Shown: in pieces, positions 1 through 9,783 of the stretch
Numbering within the stretch: position 1 is the first letter of the stretch
How the letters are laid out: each line of letters opens with the position of its first letter
Source of the DNA: Proteromonas lacertae
Taxonomy: Eukaryota; Sar; Bigyra; Opalinata; Proteromonadidae
Direction of reading: 5' to 3'
DNA length: 27,256 bases
NCBI GenBank assembly: GCA_002245135.1
Contig: NGBS01000389.1
Span: forward strand, 1-27,256
The notes under the pieces: generated by a model
What the model was told of the DNA's origin: nothing
Database searches by the model: none
The model's input: only the letters and a program-made list of their open reading frames with translations
Program-made: the position numbers and the translations under genes

Positions 1-579
1 CAGCATTCCTACTCTACAACAATTGAAATAATAATGACGAAGACAGATACTTTGTGTATTAACGAACAGATAAATAATATTATACAATAACTATACCATA
101 TGACTATTAAATCAGAATTAGTATTATACTAATGGTTTATTAGGTGTATCCATAAAATTAATAATTAAATATAATGATATAGGATTTACAAATATCAGAA
201 TATCATGAATTAATTTCAAAATTCCAGCAAATATGTAATCTTTCTTAAAAGCACTCTCATAAAGCTTTTAGAAGTGATGGTCTATTTTTATAAAATGAAG
301 TAGATATACTTTTTATTCCTTTGTTCTTCACTCCATGCTTTTTGAAAAGCTAATTTCAACCCACTTGCACAGTCTTCATTTCTATAGTATTTAAATATTT
401 TAAATACCTCAATCGAGCAAGTTTTTCAAACTCAAGAGGTTTTTCTTGACCTTCTTTGAGTAATGGTTTAATCCAAGAGAAAAGAGTTTAGAAAAGAAAT
501 TGGCTTTAGATTCATCAACAATCGAGCTATTAATTATAATTATAATTAACAATAACTACCTGCTTTCCTCTTTATTCAT
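1..579 (-). CDS. ABCC/MRP-type ABC transporter, N-terminal part, partial at window edge
   Basis: Minus-strand exons read 579-560, 526-408, 381-310, 281-130 and 90-1, with introns of 33, 26, 28 and 39 nt (GTA...TAG). The protein starts MNKEES, then has the classic ABCC entry motif ANFFSKL...FSWIKPLLKEG and KPLEFEKLARL, followed by KLAFQKAW, PSLLKAL, GILKLIHDILIFVNP and, in the last exon, a match to the MRP1 segment before the first conserved cytosolic loop (YLFVNT...CLRHYYFNCCRVGM). ABCC proteins export glutathione and other organic-anion conjugates across the plasma or vacuolar membrane. It begins right at the conserved cytosolic motif, so there is no extra TMD0 and this is a short-type ABCC. 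Only about 140 residues are in the window; both nucleotide-binding domains lie outside. Two apparent single-base frame breaks, near 480-483 (a 4-base homopolymer) and near 255-272, interrupt the frame and could be sequencing errors or true decay. Family call is firm; the exact substrate is unknown. Confidence 0.85.
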
Positions 580-820
580 TTTTGAAACACAATTAAAAAT
601 TTTGTTTTATTTTTTGTAAAGTCTATACAAATGTAAATAAATAAAATTTCATTTCACTCATAAGCTTTATAGAAAATAGGAATGAATATTTGAAGTCTAT
701 AATACTAATCTCAAGAATAGATTTGAACTAAAGGCAGTAATTTGTTTAAAGCGATTATAGTCTTTATTTTACACCCAAGTAATATAAGATATACAACAAA
801 TAATATAGAAAGTAAACTTT

Positions 821-1468
821 TTAAAAATTACCAGCTAAACGGCATTGTTCAAATGCATCTTATAAAACTGACATACTTGAATATCATTAGGATTTTCATT
901 AATACATTTCCATAACTCTCTTTCTTTTTCAAAACAGGGATTTTGAGAATTCATAGTATTTGCTGGAATTGGCCCATTATCTTCATATTGTTGTGGTTGT
1001 TGATATTGCTGTTGTTGTGGTTCTGAATCTTTATCATGTGAAAATGCACCAACTATTCCTCCTACAGCTCTAAATAAGTATAAATTTTTATGAATAATAC
1101 GCTTGACCTGCTGCCATACCCATTCCTAAGCCTAAACCTGAAGCAGCTGATCCAACTATTGTTTGGCCTAACCCTGGTCCTCTCATTTCTACTACATGAT
1201 GAGTCTCATTTGATGAGGATGTTGATGGTTTAGCTGCTTGTGGTTTTGATACTGGAACTGATGCTGAACTGTGTCTAAATATTATTAATGCCATTAACAT
1301 ACGCTGCATTTGGTGCTGTATAAGATGAGTGAGGTCTAGATGAACCACCTCTTGATGATGACCTTCCTCTAGAAGCTGTTCCATAACTTCTGCTTGAACC
1401 AGATCTTGATGAAGATCTACTTACACTACCCCCACTACTTCTACGTCCACTACTTCCACTTCTTGCAT
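821..1468 (-). CDS. CHCHD2: CHCHD2/CHCHD10-like twin-CX9C mitochondrial protein
   Basis: Three exons: 1468-1303, 1274-1101 and 1069-821, with introns of 28 and 31 nt. The product has a Ser/Arg/Gly-rich N-terminus (mitochondrial-targeting character), a Gly/Ala hydrophobic stretch (GSAASGLGLGMGMAAGQA then AVGGIVGAF), a Gln-rich linker, and a CHCH domain: C-X9-C (CFEKERELWKC), then CQFYKMHL. Human CHCHD2 ends LKQCRLANG; here QCRLAGNF and a TAA stop (823-821) lie one frame away. The frame as written stops at TAG 837-835 just before the fourth cysteine, so one base seems to be missing near 847-850. CHCHD2/10 proteins sit in the mitochondrial intermembrane space, act with MICOS and respiratory complex IV, and are imported by the MIA40 disulfide relay. 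The start is uncertain: ATG 1468-1466 is one base out of frame with the Arg/Ser-rich segment, while an in-frame ATG at 1559 adds an unlikely 31-residue leader and leaves only 18 bp to the divergent gene. Confidence 0.85.
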
Positions 1469-1577
1469 TATTTAAGCAAAAAAAGAATATTCGATTGTAG
1501 AATAAAACGAATATATTTTTTGTTAAGAGAATTACAAAATATATAGTCGTTTTTTTCATATTTCAATTTTAAATGAA

Positions 1578-3599
1578 ATGGCTTTATTCAACTCGCCCAG
1601 AAGGTTTATATCAAAATTATGGTTATGTGTTGCTGTAGTATTCATGATCATATTTTGTATTAATGAATTATTGTTTATTTTACTAGTATTCCAATTGCTT
1701 ATATTTACGAAATCACAACTATCTCAAATGCAAAATCCTGACAATATTCCTAACATAAACAGAGAAGAAGAAAGTGTGGATGATGATAACGTAATTATTG
1801 ATCCAAAGAATATTCCAACAGTAATAGTCCATATTACAACTACAATTGCTCCAACAGATACATCGAATTTAGTAACAACAATCACTCCATCCTCTAACTT
1901 AACAATGCACAAAATGTCACAACAGAATTTCACAAAATCTTCAAAATTACCTAAAAAATACACAAATTCAGATGTATTAGACAATTTATTAAAAGAAGTA
2001 TATGAACCAAATTTCCAACCAATTAAACCGCTAGATTCTTACCAAATAAACCAATACAATCGATCAATATTTATACCAATTAGATATCGTTGTGAATTAT
2101 TAGAAAGGATATTAGATTCATTAGTAAAACAACCACAATTGAAAGATTATGATTTAATTATATCATTAGATGATATTGTTCGAAAATGCGTTTTAGATCT
2201 GATCTTGTCTGATAGATTTTGTCCTTTCATACATGGAATAATATACCATCCAAGACTATATTCATTTATTTTACCAAATAATAGTAATAGTGATAATTTT
2301 AATAATGAAATTAAACATTTAAATTCACAAATAAAAGAGTATAAATTGGTATGTAAAGAGAATAATAAAAGTGTTATAATTCCCCCAATTCCAAAGGAAT
2401 TCATCTCTGAAGAAATAGTGAAAATTGATTATAAGAAAATATCAAAGTATTCCGTAGATAGAAAAACATGTTAAATTCATTTTAGATTATTCATTTTTAT
2501 ATTATAATTATCATTATACAATCGTTTTAGAAGATGATTTATTACCTTCTACAGACTTTTTAAACGTTTTTCTTCAATTAGAACACTTTTTATACCAAGA
2601 TCCAACTGTATTCTGTATTTCTGCTTGGAATGATAATGGTAGAAAAGGCCAAGTCTCAAGCCTAACTCGGTTTTATAGGACAAACTATTTACCAGGTTTG
2701 GGTTGGATGACAAATAAAGAGAAATGGTTAGAATTTACCTATGAGTGGCATTCTTCTATTTCCAGTGGTTGGGATCATTATATTCGTGCTCAAATGAAAG
2801 GCTAAGAAGGTTGATTGTATATTTCCAGAAGTACCAAGAGTTAAACATATGAAATATGGTGTTAAAGAACAACTGTGAATAGAAGAATACAGAAACTGTT
2901 AGATTCGTATGAGTTTTCTAATGGTAATGCAGTATATTTATTATATATTATATATATATATGTATATTTATTTATTTGGATATTATTATGGAAATTTAGA
3001 TTATTTATATAATGAGAATTATTTTGATTTTTTCAACGCTTTATTTAACAGTTTAAAGATTATCACCAAAGAAGAAATTGAAACATCCAATAATGGTATT
3101 ATATTATACGGTGGAAGAGAGTTTCGTAAACTATCGAGAAAATTAGGAATTTATACTACTCCTAGAGGTACCTATCAGTATTCAATCATTATACCTGGTA
3201 CAGTGAAGGATTTATTCAAACCTAGAAGGAATGAACATGGACCGTACATAATTACCAACAAAATTATGTCACCCTTCTTACCTGTTGAGATGAAATTACT
3301 CCCAACTAAAGAGATAAAAATAATTGTTGCTAATAGTGACGAGCCATGTGGTACAGCTTGTGAAGGAAGAAGATTGTCCTGTGTGAAAGAATACTTGCAG
3401 CTATTGAATTCATTTCATGTAATGAAGCAATATTTTCCTTGTAATGCAACTGGATTTGAAGTTAGTAAAGATATAGCCTAATTTTGTAATTAGTGGAAGG
3501 AATAATGTTGGTATGTGTCTTATAACAGAAGATTTAGTGTTTAATTGTAATGGACATAATCCTAAAACTCAAAGATTGTGTCTTTGTACAAAAATATAA
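1578..3599 (+). CDS. MGAT1: GT13 beta-1,2-N-acetylglucosaminyltransferase (GnT-I like) with extra Cys-rich C-terminal domain; frame disrupted
   Basis: Type II Golgi membrane layout: short cytosolic N-terminus, one hydrophobic anchor (about residues 14-42), a Thr/Asn-rich stem, then a GT13 catalytic domain. Diagnostic motifs are FIPIRYRCELLERIL, the metal-binding TIVLEDDLLPSTDF (2518-2560), FCISAWNDNG, RFYRTNYLPGLGWM and GWDHYIR. GnT-I adds GlcNAc to Man5 N-glycans and starts complex glycan synthesis; POMGnT1 is the other GT13 branch. After the usual GnT-I end (FRKLSRKLGIYTTPRG) comes about 95 residues with eight cysteines (CGTAC ... FPC ... GMC ... FNC ... RLCLC), resembling the C-terminal domain of GnT-V (MGAT5). 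A 76-nt intron fits at 2924-2999. The frame changes near 2462-2466 (run of five A), 2799-2801, 2866-2871 and 3470-3480; no intron explains these. It is either a recent pseudogene or an uncorrected consensus. ATG 1578 precedes the membrane anchor directly. Confidence 0.85.
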
Positions 3600-3654
3600 A
3601 TCATTTATAAATTTCGTAATTTAATTATAATATATATTATTCATTATTTTATTA

Positions 3655-3676
3655 ACAACACACACACACACACAAA
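3655..3676 (+). repeat. (CA)n microsatellite between convergent genes
   Basis: About nine CA units lie in the roughly 100-bp gap between the ends of the GT13 gene (plus) and the BTB gene (minus). No other signal seen there. Confidence 0.85.
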
Positions 3677-3702
3677 TACATATCAGTATATTCATTATAA
3701 AT

Positions 3703-5269
3703 CTACTTTCTTGGAATTATTTTATTTAATTTTGGACAATGAGCTGATCCTTTTAATCCTTCTAATGATTTAATAGCAGTAGCAGTTAATGTCTTTTCAT
3801 TCTGTAAATCAATAGTAGTTAATGACAATAAATCATCATTGCTCAATACTTCAACTAAACTATCACATTCTTCATCACTCATATTACCATACAATACAAT
3901 CTCTTCTAAATTAGGCATAATATAGAATGTATTAATCATCTTAGTATAATCTCTTTCTCTACATGGGAAATAAATTTGAACTTTCTTAATATCACTTAAT
4001 AATTTATAACCACAGAATTGTTCCTTCTTCAATATATATTGCCAATTAGCCATAGCATGATCATAATAAGGTAATTCAGGACATGTATATACATGACTAT
4101 ATTCACGTGCAACTGGTACATATTCAGGATTTGGTTTACTATTCTTTATTGATTCTACTTCTGCTTTTAATAATGGAACATTAGCACAGAATTTCTGAAT
4201 ACATGGATCAGTAACTACCATCCAGTTAATCATATGTGCTAATATTTTAATTTGTTGATCTATTGTTGCTTTATCTGCTTTTACAGTTTCTAATTGGAAT
4301 TTATACCATTCTCCTATTAAATATGCATATACATCTTCATTTGGAATGTAGTTTTCCCAATCAGATATTTCTTCAGAAATCGTCTTTTCTACACCAAGTG
4401 AATGAACATAATCAGTCTTTAAAATAACATCCTTTAATAATTGATAGGATAATATTGGAGCTTCACATTTCAAAAATGCTGAATTCACTTTAACTCTCCT
4501 TGTATTTGGAATTGTTCTTTCTTCATCAACCCATTTACCGAATAACCATTGTTTCACTACTGGAGAGTATTTTTGATATACTGGAGAGGAGATAATAGTC
4601 CATAAGTCACTCATTTTATCTATACATCTTCTATCACTGCTTAAATTATCTAATGCAATTGGTCCTGTTGGTAATAAGAAATTGTCTTTATCATCTCTTT
4701 TACCAATGTAATATTCAATACAGACATTTTCTAAATGGACTAAACCAAATTGTGAGGCTGCCATTAGTAAGTCATAGACGTTGTATTTATTGATTTCGAT
4801 TTCTGCGTAATGTAAATATCTTACAATCAATTCGATGATCTTAGAGGATTGTGACACTTTGATTTCATCGGATTTATCGAATTGTGTGTTGAAGTATTTT
4901 GATCTTAAACACATTGGGAATTTAAGACCTTGGAATGACTTACCATCTCCAGCAACGATTGTGACAGTTGGCTTGGATTGGAATTCTTCAGTATTAAGAA
5001 GACTAATGCATAATATATAATCAGATATACCCTTCTTTTGGTAATTCTATTTGAAAGTTAAATGTTCCACTGCATTGGTTGGCGGCAGCTTTCAAGCTCA
5101 TGAATTTGCTTCTTCTTTGCTCTGCATACTATAAAAATGTAAAAATACTGATAGCTTGTGCATCTGGTGAATAATCTCTTATTGCTGGCTCAGCACCTGG
5201 TCTACTGATCAATGTCACAGTATGCTGATCATTGAATGGTGGAATTAATAAAGCAGGTGTGTTAGACAT
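3703..5269 (-). CDS. BTB-domain protein with leucine-rich C-terminus
   Basis: Exons 5269-5149, 5121-5031 and 5002-3703; introns of 27 nt (GTATTT...GCAG) and 28 nt (GTATAT...TTAG) give an uninterrupted 503-aa protein, starting MSNTPALLIPPF. Residues about 70-170 form a BTB/POZ fold: TVTIVAGDGKSFQGLKFPM, CLRSKYFNTQF, then IIELIVRYLHYAEIEI and YDLLMAASQFGLVHLENVC. The middle (about 170-400) is helical with Trp-rich patches. The last about 100 residues (MPNLEEIVLYGNMSDEEC, LSLTTIDLQNEKTL) look like two or three leucine-rich repeats. BTB proteins usually dimerise and many act as Cullin-3 substrate adaptors; a BTB head with an LRR tail would fit that, but this is inference. No BACK or Kelch repeats are visible. 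The 27-nt intron must end at ATGCAG rather than the earlier ATAG, because only that choice keeps the frame. Stop is TAG. Confidence 0.82.
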
Positions 5270-5869
5270 GATAAAAAATGAGTTGATGTAAATATGAAGA
5301 TTTCCTATTTAAATGTATAGAGAAAAGGCGGGATAGATTTTTTATGTAAATTTTATGTGAATTATACATGAATATAGCATTTTGAAAGTTGTTATTGTAT
5401 ATTAGGCATATTTAGAGGTATTGCAAGTATTTCAATTAAATCCAAATTTTTACATTAATGTCTTCTATTCGCTATTTTAAGAGCTATTTTATTATTATTT
5501 ATCACTTACAGTGCAATAGTCTACTTTTTAATGTATCACGATGAACTGAAGTAGGATATCTCAATCCTTCTAATATTCTATTTAAGATAAATCTTATAAT
5601 CAATCATTGTAGATGATTTTCAAAACATCCAATACCATTAAAACAAATAATATTCTTTGCAGTTTGAAATAGTCAGTAATGAATAATTGAACAACCAAAA
5701 TTAACCAAAATGATGAAAAAAGTATCTAATACAATTATAGTTAAATTACTAGTCTTTTTGATTTGGTCTTTAATATCAGTTGAATATAAAAAAAAGTTAT
5801 CGTTTTGTAACTGACGTGTTTTAAAATCCTCTTTATATGCTTTGTTTATAAACTATATTTTTTTTCTAT
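5270..5869. other. Intergenic stretch between divergent genes, with a coding-like minus-strand relic
   Basis: No confident gene. It holds the upstream regions of the BTB gene (minus) and of the unknown gene starting at 5870 (plus). On the minus strand, about 5850 down to 5511 reads for some 110 codons without TAA or TAG but with two TGA codons, and then a 26-nt GTAAGT...ATAG intron (5509-5484) leads to a short exon ending at TAA 5457-5455. The tail reads RYPTSVHRDTLKSRLLH then SLKIANRRH. No start codon or homology could be assigned. On the plus strand a 34-codon ORF at 5710 (MMKKVSNTIIVKLLVFLIW...) looks like a signal peptide but leads nowhere. Confidence 0.35.
5455..5850 (-). pseudogene. Possible gene relic or unrecognised spliced gene
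   Basis: This frame lacks TAA and TAG for roughly 110 codons in DNA where such stops are expected about every 15 codons by chance. It includes a hydrophobic stretch (LTIIVLDTFFIILVNF) and a basic amphipathic end (LKSRLLHSLKIANRRH). Two in-frame TGA codons interrupt it, near 5672 and 5606. The second can be spliced out by a 66-nt GTATTG...TTAG intron that keeps frame; the first has no good TAG acceptor. The upstream end runs into the promoter of the plus-strand gene at 5870. It could be a decayed gene, a gene with a tiny unseen first exon, or chance. Low confidence. Confidence 0.25.
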
Positions 5870-7040
5870 ATGGCAATTAGAACTGTGTTTAATAAAACAG
5901 CTAGAAGCATGGTGTGTGATGCTATAACCGAAGAGTACGAAGATAATCCCAAAGATTACGATAATCTGCCTTCTGCATCTTCTAGAAAAACTCTTCCTGT
6001 TATAACAGAACCAAATAACAAACACCATATGAGCAGAGGATATTCAAATAAATCTTTACCGTATTTAAAAGTGTTTATTATTTTGTAGTGTAAATCAGAA
6101 CGTAAGAAATGTGATTTGCGATAAAAGATCATCCTTTAATTGTGTCCAACCTGAGAATATGGTTTCGTTGAATAAAATCGATTCTTGTGATTCGAAAGCT
6201 ACAGATTTACGTTCTTCAGGAACAGTATCTCGATCTGAAATGCGATCTTCCAACACTTTAATATCAGTAAGTATTCAAAGTAAAAGAATTTTCGTCAAAA
6301 CTCCTCGTACAGCAAGAGATATAGCTGCCATGAAGATAACATCATTTATAAGACTACTAGGTGAATTAAATCGATTCCAAAAAATAGAAGCCAATCGAAT
6401 AGATTCAAGGAATGTTTTAATTTATGAAATAGATGAAGAAGTTGAATTTGTATTTGATCAATTGATGTTAGCTCCAAAGAAAGAGTATAATAAAATAATA
6501 AAACAGTGTTTTAAAGAATTGAGAGACTTAACAAACAAATTAAAAACACTTCCTTATGGTGATGAAAATGTTCCAAAAATTTTGAAGTTGTTATTCACAA
6601 TGTGGCTTAATTCTGACCAATTCTTTATGAATTATAACGAATGGTTTTGCTTAATGAATTTTTTATATGATAATTTAAACATTAACACAATTGTACAGAA
6701 TCAGTTGCTGCAGATCGATCATGAACGAAATAAACAGTTGAGTTTGGATGATTTTTATATGTGGTTTGATTCATACTTTCAACCTGCAAAGAAAACAAAA
6801 TATACCAAAATGATGGAGAAGTTAACTGGAATTGATGCTTATTATCAAAATGGTGGTGATGATTATCCTTTCGTAAATTATTTTAAATTTAAATTACACA
6901 CACTATTTAAGAAAGAAAAACTAGAAAGTTTTGATAGATGTAATCCTCCACTATTCCTTTGTAAAAAATGTGGTTATAATTACTCTGATCCTCGGAAAGT
7001 TTTGAAACACATTAAACTAAGACATCACCAACATAAATAG
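5870..7040 (+). CDS. Unknown protein with degenerate EF-hand and C-terminal C2H2 zinc finger
   Basis: Two exons, 5870-6060 and 6089-7040, joined by a 28-nt intron (GTATTT...GTAG), give 380 aa from the first ATG to TAG. The N-terminal 120 residues are Ser/Thr/Arg/Asn-rich and probably disordered. The middle is helical, with one EF-hand-like loop near residue 280 (DHERNKQLSLDDF; Asp at loop positions 1 and 12, Asn at 5), which may bind calcium weakly or not at all. Residues about 353-375 form a C2H2 finger: CKKC, 12 residues, H, 4 residues, H, followed by a His-rich tail (HHQHK). A single finger at the very end may bind nucleic acid or protein. I do not recognise the family. It is followed 180 bp downstream by another unknown plus-strand gene, also with an EF-like loop; no operon is implied. 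Confidence 0.7.
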
Positions 7041-7220
7041 ATTTTGCATATTGTATTTATTACTTGTTCTATTTTGCTGTGTGTTTGGTTGAGTATGTTA
7101 TATATGATATTGCGTCAAAGAAAACTCATTGTATCTTCTAAAATTATGAAAAATGTTTTCAATGTCGTTTCATCATTTTAATAAATTTTGAAACATAGAC
7201 GCTATATTTTACATCATTAA

Positions 7221-8404
7221 ATGGCTAGTAATGATCAACTAGAACTTTATGTATGGTTACACTTAAATATTTTCTATTAGAATGATAGATTTGCACTTTA
7301 TAATACTAAACTGTTTGATAAGAAGCATTCACTGTTGTTTGCACTAAATGAAACAAACTTGAGGATAGCTAAACTGTTGTTATGTATGTATTGAAGTATT
7401 TATTTTTTGAACTAGTAAACAATGAAGAAATCTCACATATACAATATTATTACTTACATTTATGGAATAAAGGTGATAGAAGGAAACATTTGAGTGTAAG
7501 AACAATAATTTCAGAAATTGGAGTAAAGTATTCACCATATATAAATCTGTTTTTCAATAATTGTAGTATTAATAAACTAATATTATTATTTTTATATTAA
7601 AACAGATGATACCATACAAGTACATAATTTCTTAGCATTTGTTTTGTTGTTTGGTTTATTTGATCTTGAGTCGATTATGTACATCTTATTAGTAGCATCT
7701 GGAATTCATAGTAACATTATAATTACTGAAGTATATATAATATATAAAAATTCAAATAGGATCAAATTACTAGTTTTCTCAATCTTTTAACAGCAAATAA
7801 AGTCATAAACGATGTAATTAAATGTTGGTTAGTCGTTGCAGCACGTGATTCAACAGGTCATATATCCATCAGTTCTTTTATACAAATGATCAGCACAACA
7901 CTTGATGAAGATATACGACAAATAAAAGGAGTAATTCAAGAAAAAATAATTACATTAAATTATGTTAAAAAAATATTAAATAGGAAATATTATTATTATT
8001 ACTATTATAATGATTTTAATAGTGTTAAAGTGAATTACGTAAATAGAAAGTGTTTATATTTGAATGATATTTTTACTAGAATATTTTCAAATTCAAGATC
8101 AACTTTATCTTATGATTATTATATTGACACTGAAAATAGTGTAACTGATTTTTATAAAAGGACAATGATATGTATGAGAAACGAATATATTTCTAATATC
8201 AGACCATACCGTGAAAGGTCCTCGTATTTATTAATTCACAAAAATCAAATGAGATTTTCAAGGAATAAATCTTTAGAGACAATTCAAACGAGAAATATAA
8301 ACCTTTCATCAGTTAAGAATATTTATTCTACTAATCCAATAGATGCAAAGTCATCAATATATATTTTAAAGTCAAGTAAACTAGAAGATGATTTAGATGT
8401 TTAG
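7221..8404 (+). CDS. Unknown 349-aa protein, spliced, with a weak EF-hand-like segment
   Basis: Five exons (7221-7250, 7281-7383, 7416-7562, 7606-7730, 7760-8404) with introns of 30, 32, 43 and 29 nt join into one frame, starting MASNDQLELY and ending TAG. The four splice junctions all keep phase, which supports the model. The first half is hydrophobic and helical (NFLAFVLLFGLFDLES, MYILLVASG); a segment near residue 155 (ARDSTGHISISSF) resembles an EF-hand loop with the first acidic position lost. The C-terminal half is Lys/Arg/Asn/Tyr-rich, with a run of seven Tyr, and is probably disordered. No family recognised. Similar residues in both this and the upstream gene (EF-like loops in helical contexts) are suggestive of a calcium-sensor-like fold, but I cannot show they are related. 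Confidence 0.6.
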
Positions 8405-8542
8405 GATATTGTTTTATTTAGATTATTATGATATTTATTAATTGATTTATTTCATTTTTAAAATGTTATTTATTGTTATAAAAATAATAACCCAACTAAA
8501 AACACATTTACTCGAATCAAATCGCATTAATTTGTTTCAATT

Positions 8543-9523
8543 TTATGCTTTGTTAGTCCATACTCTGATGACATTATCAGTGTAACCACTGTATAATGTT
8601 GAACCATCATGTGTCCAAGCTAAACTAATACAATATGGAATAAATCCTTTCTTTGCTGGAGCTTTGAATTTTGGTCTTAAATTATCAACACATTGTTTAT
8701 TTTCTAAATCCCAAATCTTAATTTCCTTCTCAGTAGCAGCACATAACCAATATTTAACTGGTGAGAATACTAAGGAGTAGATTGTTGAATTAGCATTCAA
8801 TTCATACAATTTCTTTCCTTCATTTAAGTCCCATAACATAGCAATACCGTCTTTACCTCCACTAGCACATAATGAACCATCTGGTGAGATTGTAACACAG
8901 TTTACATATCCGTTATGTCCAACTAAGTTGTTAACTAAACTACACTCATTCTTATCTAAGATATGCATATTCCAAACTTTTACTAATTTATCCCAACCAC
9001 ATGATACAACACGTGAGATGTTAGCATTGGGTGAGAAGACTACACAGGAAATCCAATCGGAGTGTCCATCTTTTTCAATGGTGTAGACTAATCTACCTAA
9101 TGTATTCCATACACGGATTGTCTTATCTCTACCAGCTGAGACAATTTGTCTGTTGTCTGGACTGAAAGCTACACTTAATACATCCTTGGTGTGTCCAATG
9201 AATCTGTTTCTGGTTACACCAGTGCTTAATTCCCATAATCTTAAAGTTCCATCCCAACTTCCTGATAAAGCGTATTGTCCATCAGAAGAAATTACAACAT
9301 CTTCTACAAAGTGGGAATGACCATGTAAACTTCTGACTGGTTTACCGTAGCTGATTCCATCTACTTCATCATATTCACTTGATGCATCTGGTTCAATATT
9401 CCAGATAAGTAAAGTCTTATCTCTTGAAGCAGATACAACCATGTTTGGGTTTTGGGCAGTGGTAGCAATAGCTGTTACCCATCCATTATGACCTTTTAAA
9501 GATCCAGCGAGTTGGAGAGACAT
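8543..9523 (-). CDS. RACK1: RACK1, seven-bladed WD40 ribosomal scaffold
   Basis: A single uninterrupted exon encodes 326 aa, close to the usual 313-330 for RACK1. Seven WD40 repeats cover the whole length, with typical GH...WD spacing: [11 protein letters not shown]...[18 protein letters not shown]...[18 protein letters not shown]...[16 protein letters not shown]...[16 protein letters not shown]...MLWDL, YSLVFS...KIWDL and a final [11 protein letters not shown]...IRVW. The SASRDK motif in blade 1 carries the Arg and Lys that contact 18S rRNA in known structures. RACK1 sits on the 40S head near the mRNA exit channel and recruits kinases and quality-control factors. It is intronless, unlike most neighbours, as often seen for highly expressed genes. 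Stop is TAA. The 260 bp upstream to the next gene holds only A+T-rich promoter/UTR-like sequence. Confidence 0.97.
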   Translation of the reverse strand: MSLQLAGSLKGHNGWVTAIATTAQNPNMVVSASRDKTLLIWNIEPDASSEYDEVDGISYGKPVRSLHGHSHFVEDVVISSDGQYALSGSWDGTLRLWELSTGVTRNRFIGHTKDVLSVAFSPDNRQIVSAGRDKTIRVWNTLGRLVYTIEKDGHSDWISCVVFSPNANISRVVSCGWDKLVKVWNMHILDKNECSLVNNLVGHNGYVNCVTISPDGSLCASGGKDGIAMLWDLNEGKKLYELNANSTIYSLVFSPVKYWLCAATEKEIKIWDLENKQCVDNLRPKFKAPAKKGFIPYCISLAWTHDGSTLYSGYTDNVIRVWTNKA

Positions 9524-9783
9524 GATCTATACAAAAATATTATTAAATTCATTCTAATAATAAGTAGGATTGAAAGAAAATAAGAAACAACAAAAAGTGA
9601 TTGAGTTATACGTGATTGAAACAAAAATGCAAAATTAATTAATTCGGTGAATTTTGTTAAGGTTTTCTGAAAAAGTCATTTCCAAAAAATGATTCGTTTC
9701 TGTATTTATTTTAAAATCAAAAACAACAACATATCAGTAAGAATGGATGATATAGAGAATAAAATCTCAATAGATGAGATAAA

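Noticed and set aside
1578-3599. Programmed frameshifting in the GT13 gene
   Set aside because: Four shifts of mixed sign at unrelated sequences in one gene do not resemble known programmed sites, and the neighbouring genes at this end have the same kind of breaks.
5129-5148. 20-nt intron GTATTT...ATAG in the BTB gene
   Set aside because: It breaks the frame after a few codons; the 27-nt choice ending at ATGCAG joins two good coding exons in phase.
255-5680. TGA read as Trp, suggested by in-frame TGA in the ABCC fragment (KAL-TGA-ECF) and in the 5455-5850 frame
   Set aside because: Intact genes in the window use only TGG for Trp and contain no TGA; in such A+T-rich DNA a reassigned TGA would be common. 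Frame errors or decay explain both cases better.
5709-5813. Small signal-peptide-like plus-strand ORF starting MMKKVSN
   Set aside because: Only 34 codons, no continuing exon in phase, and it overlaps a better minus-strand coding-like frame.
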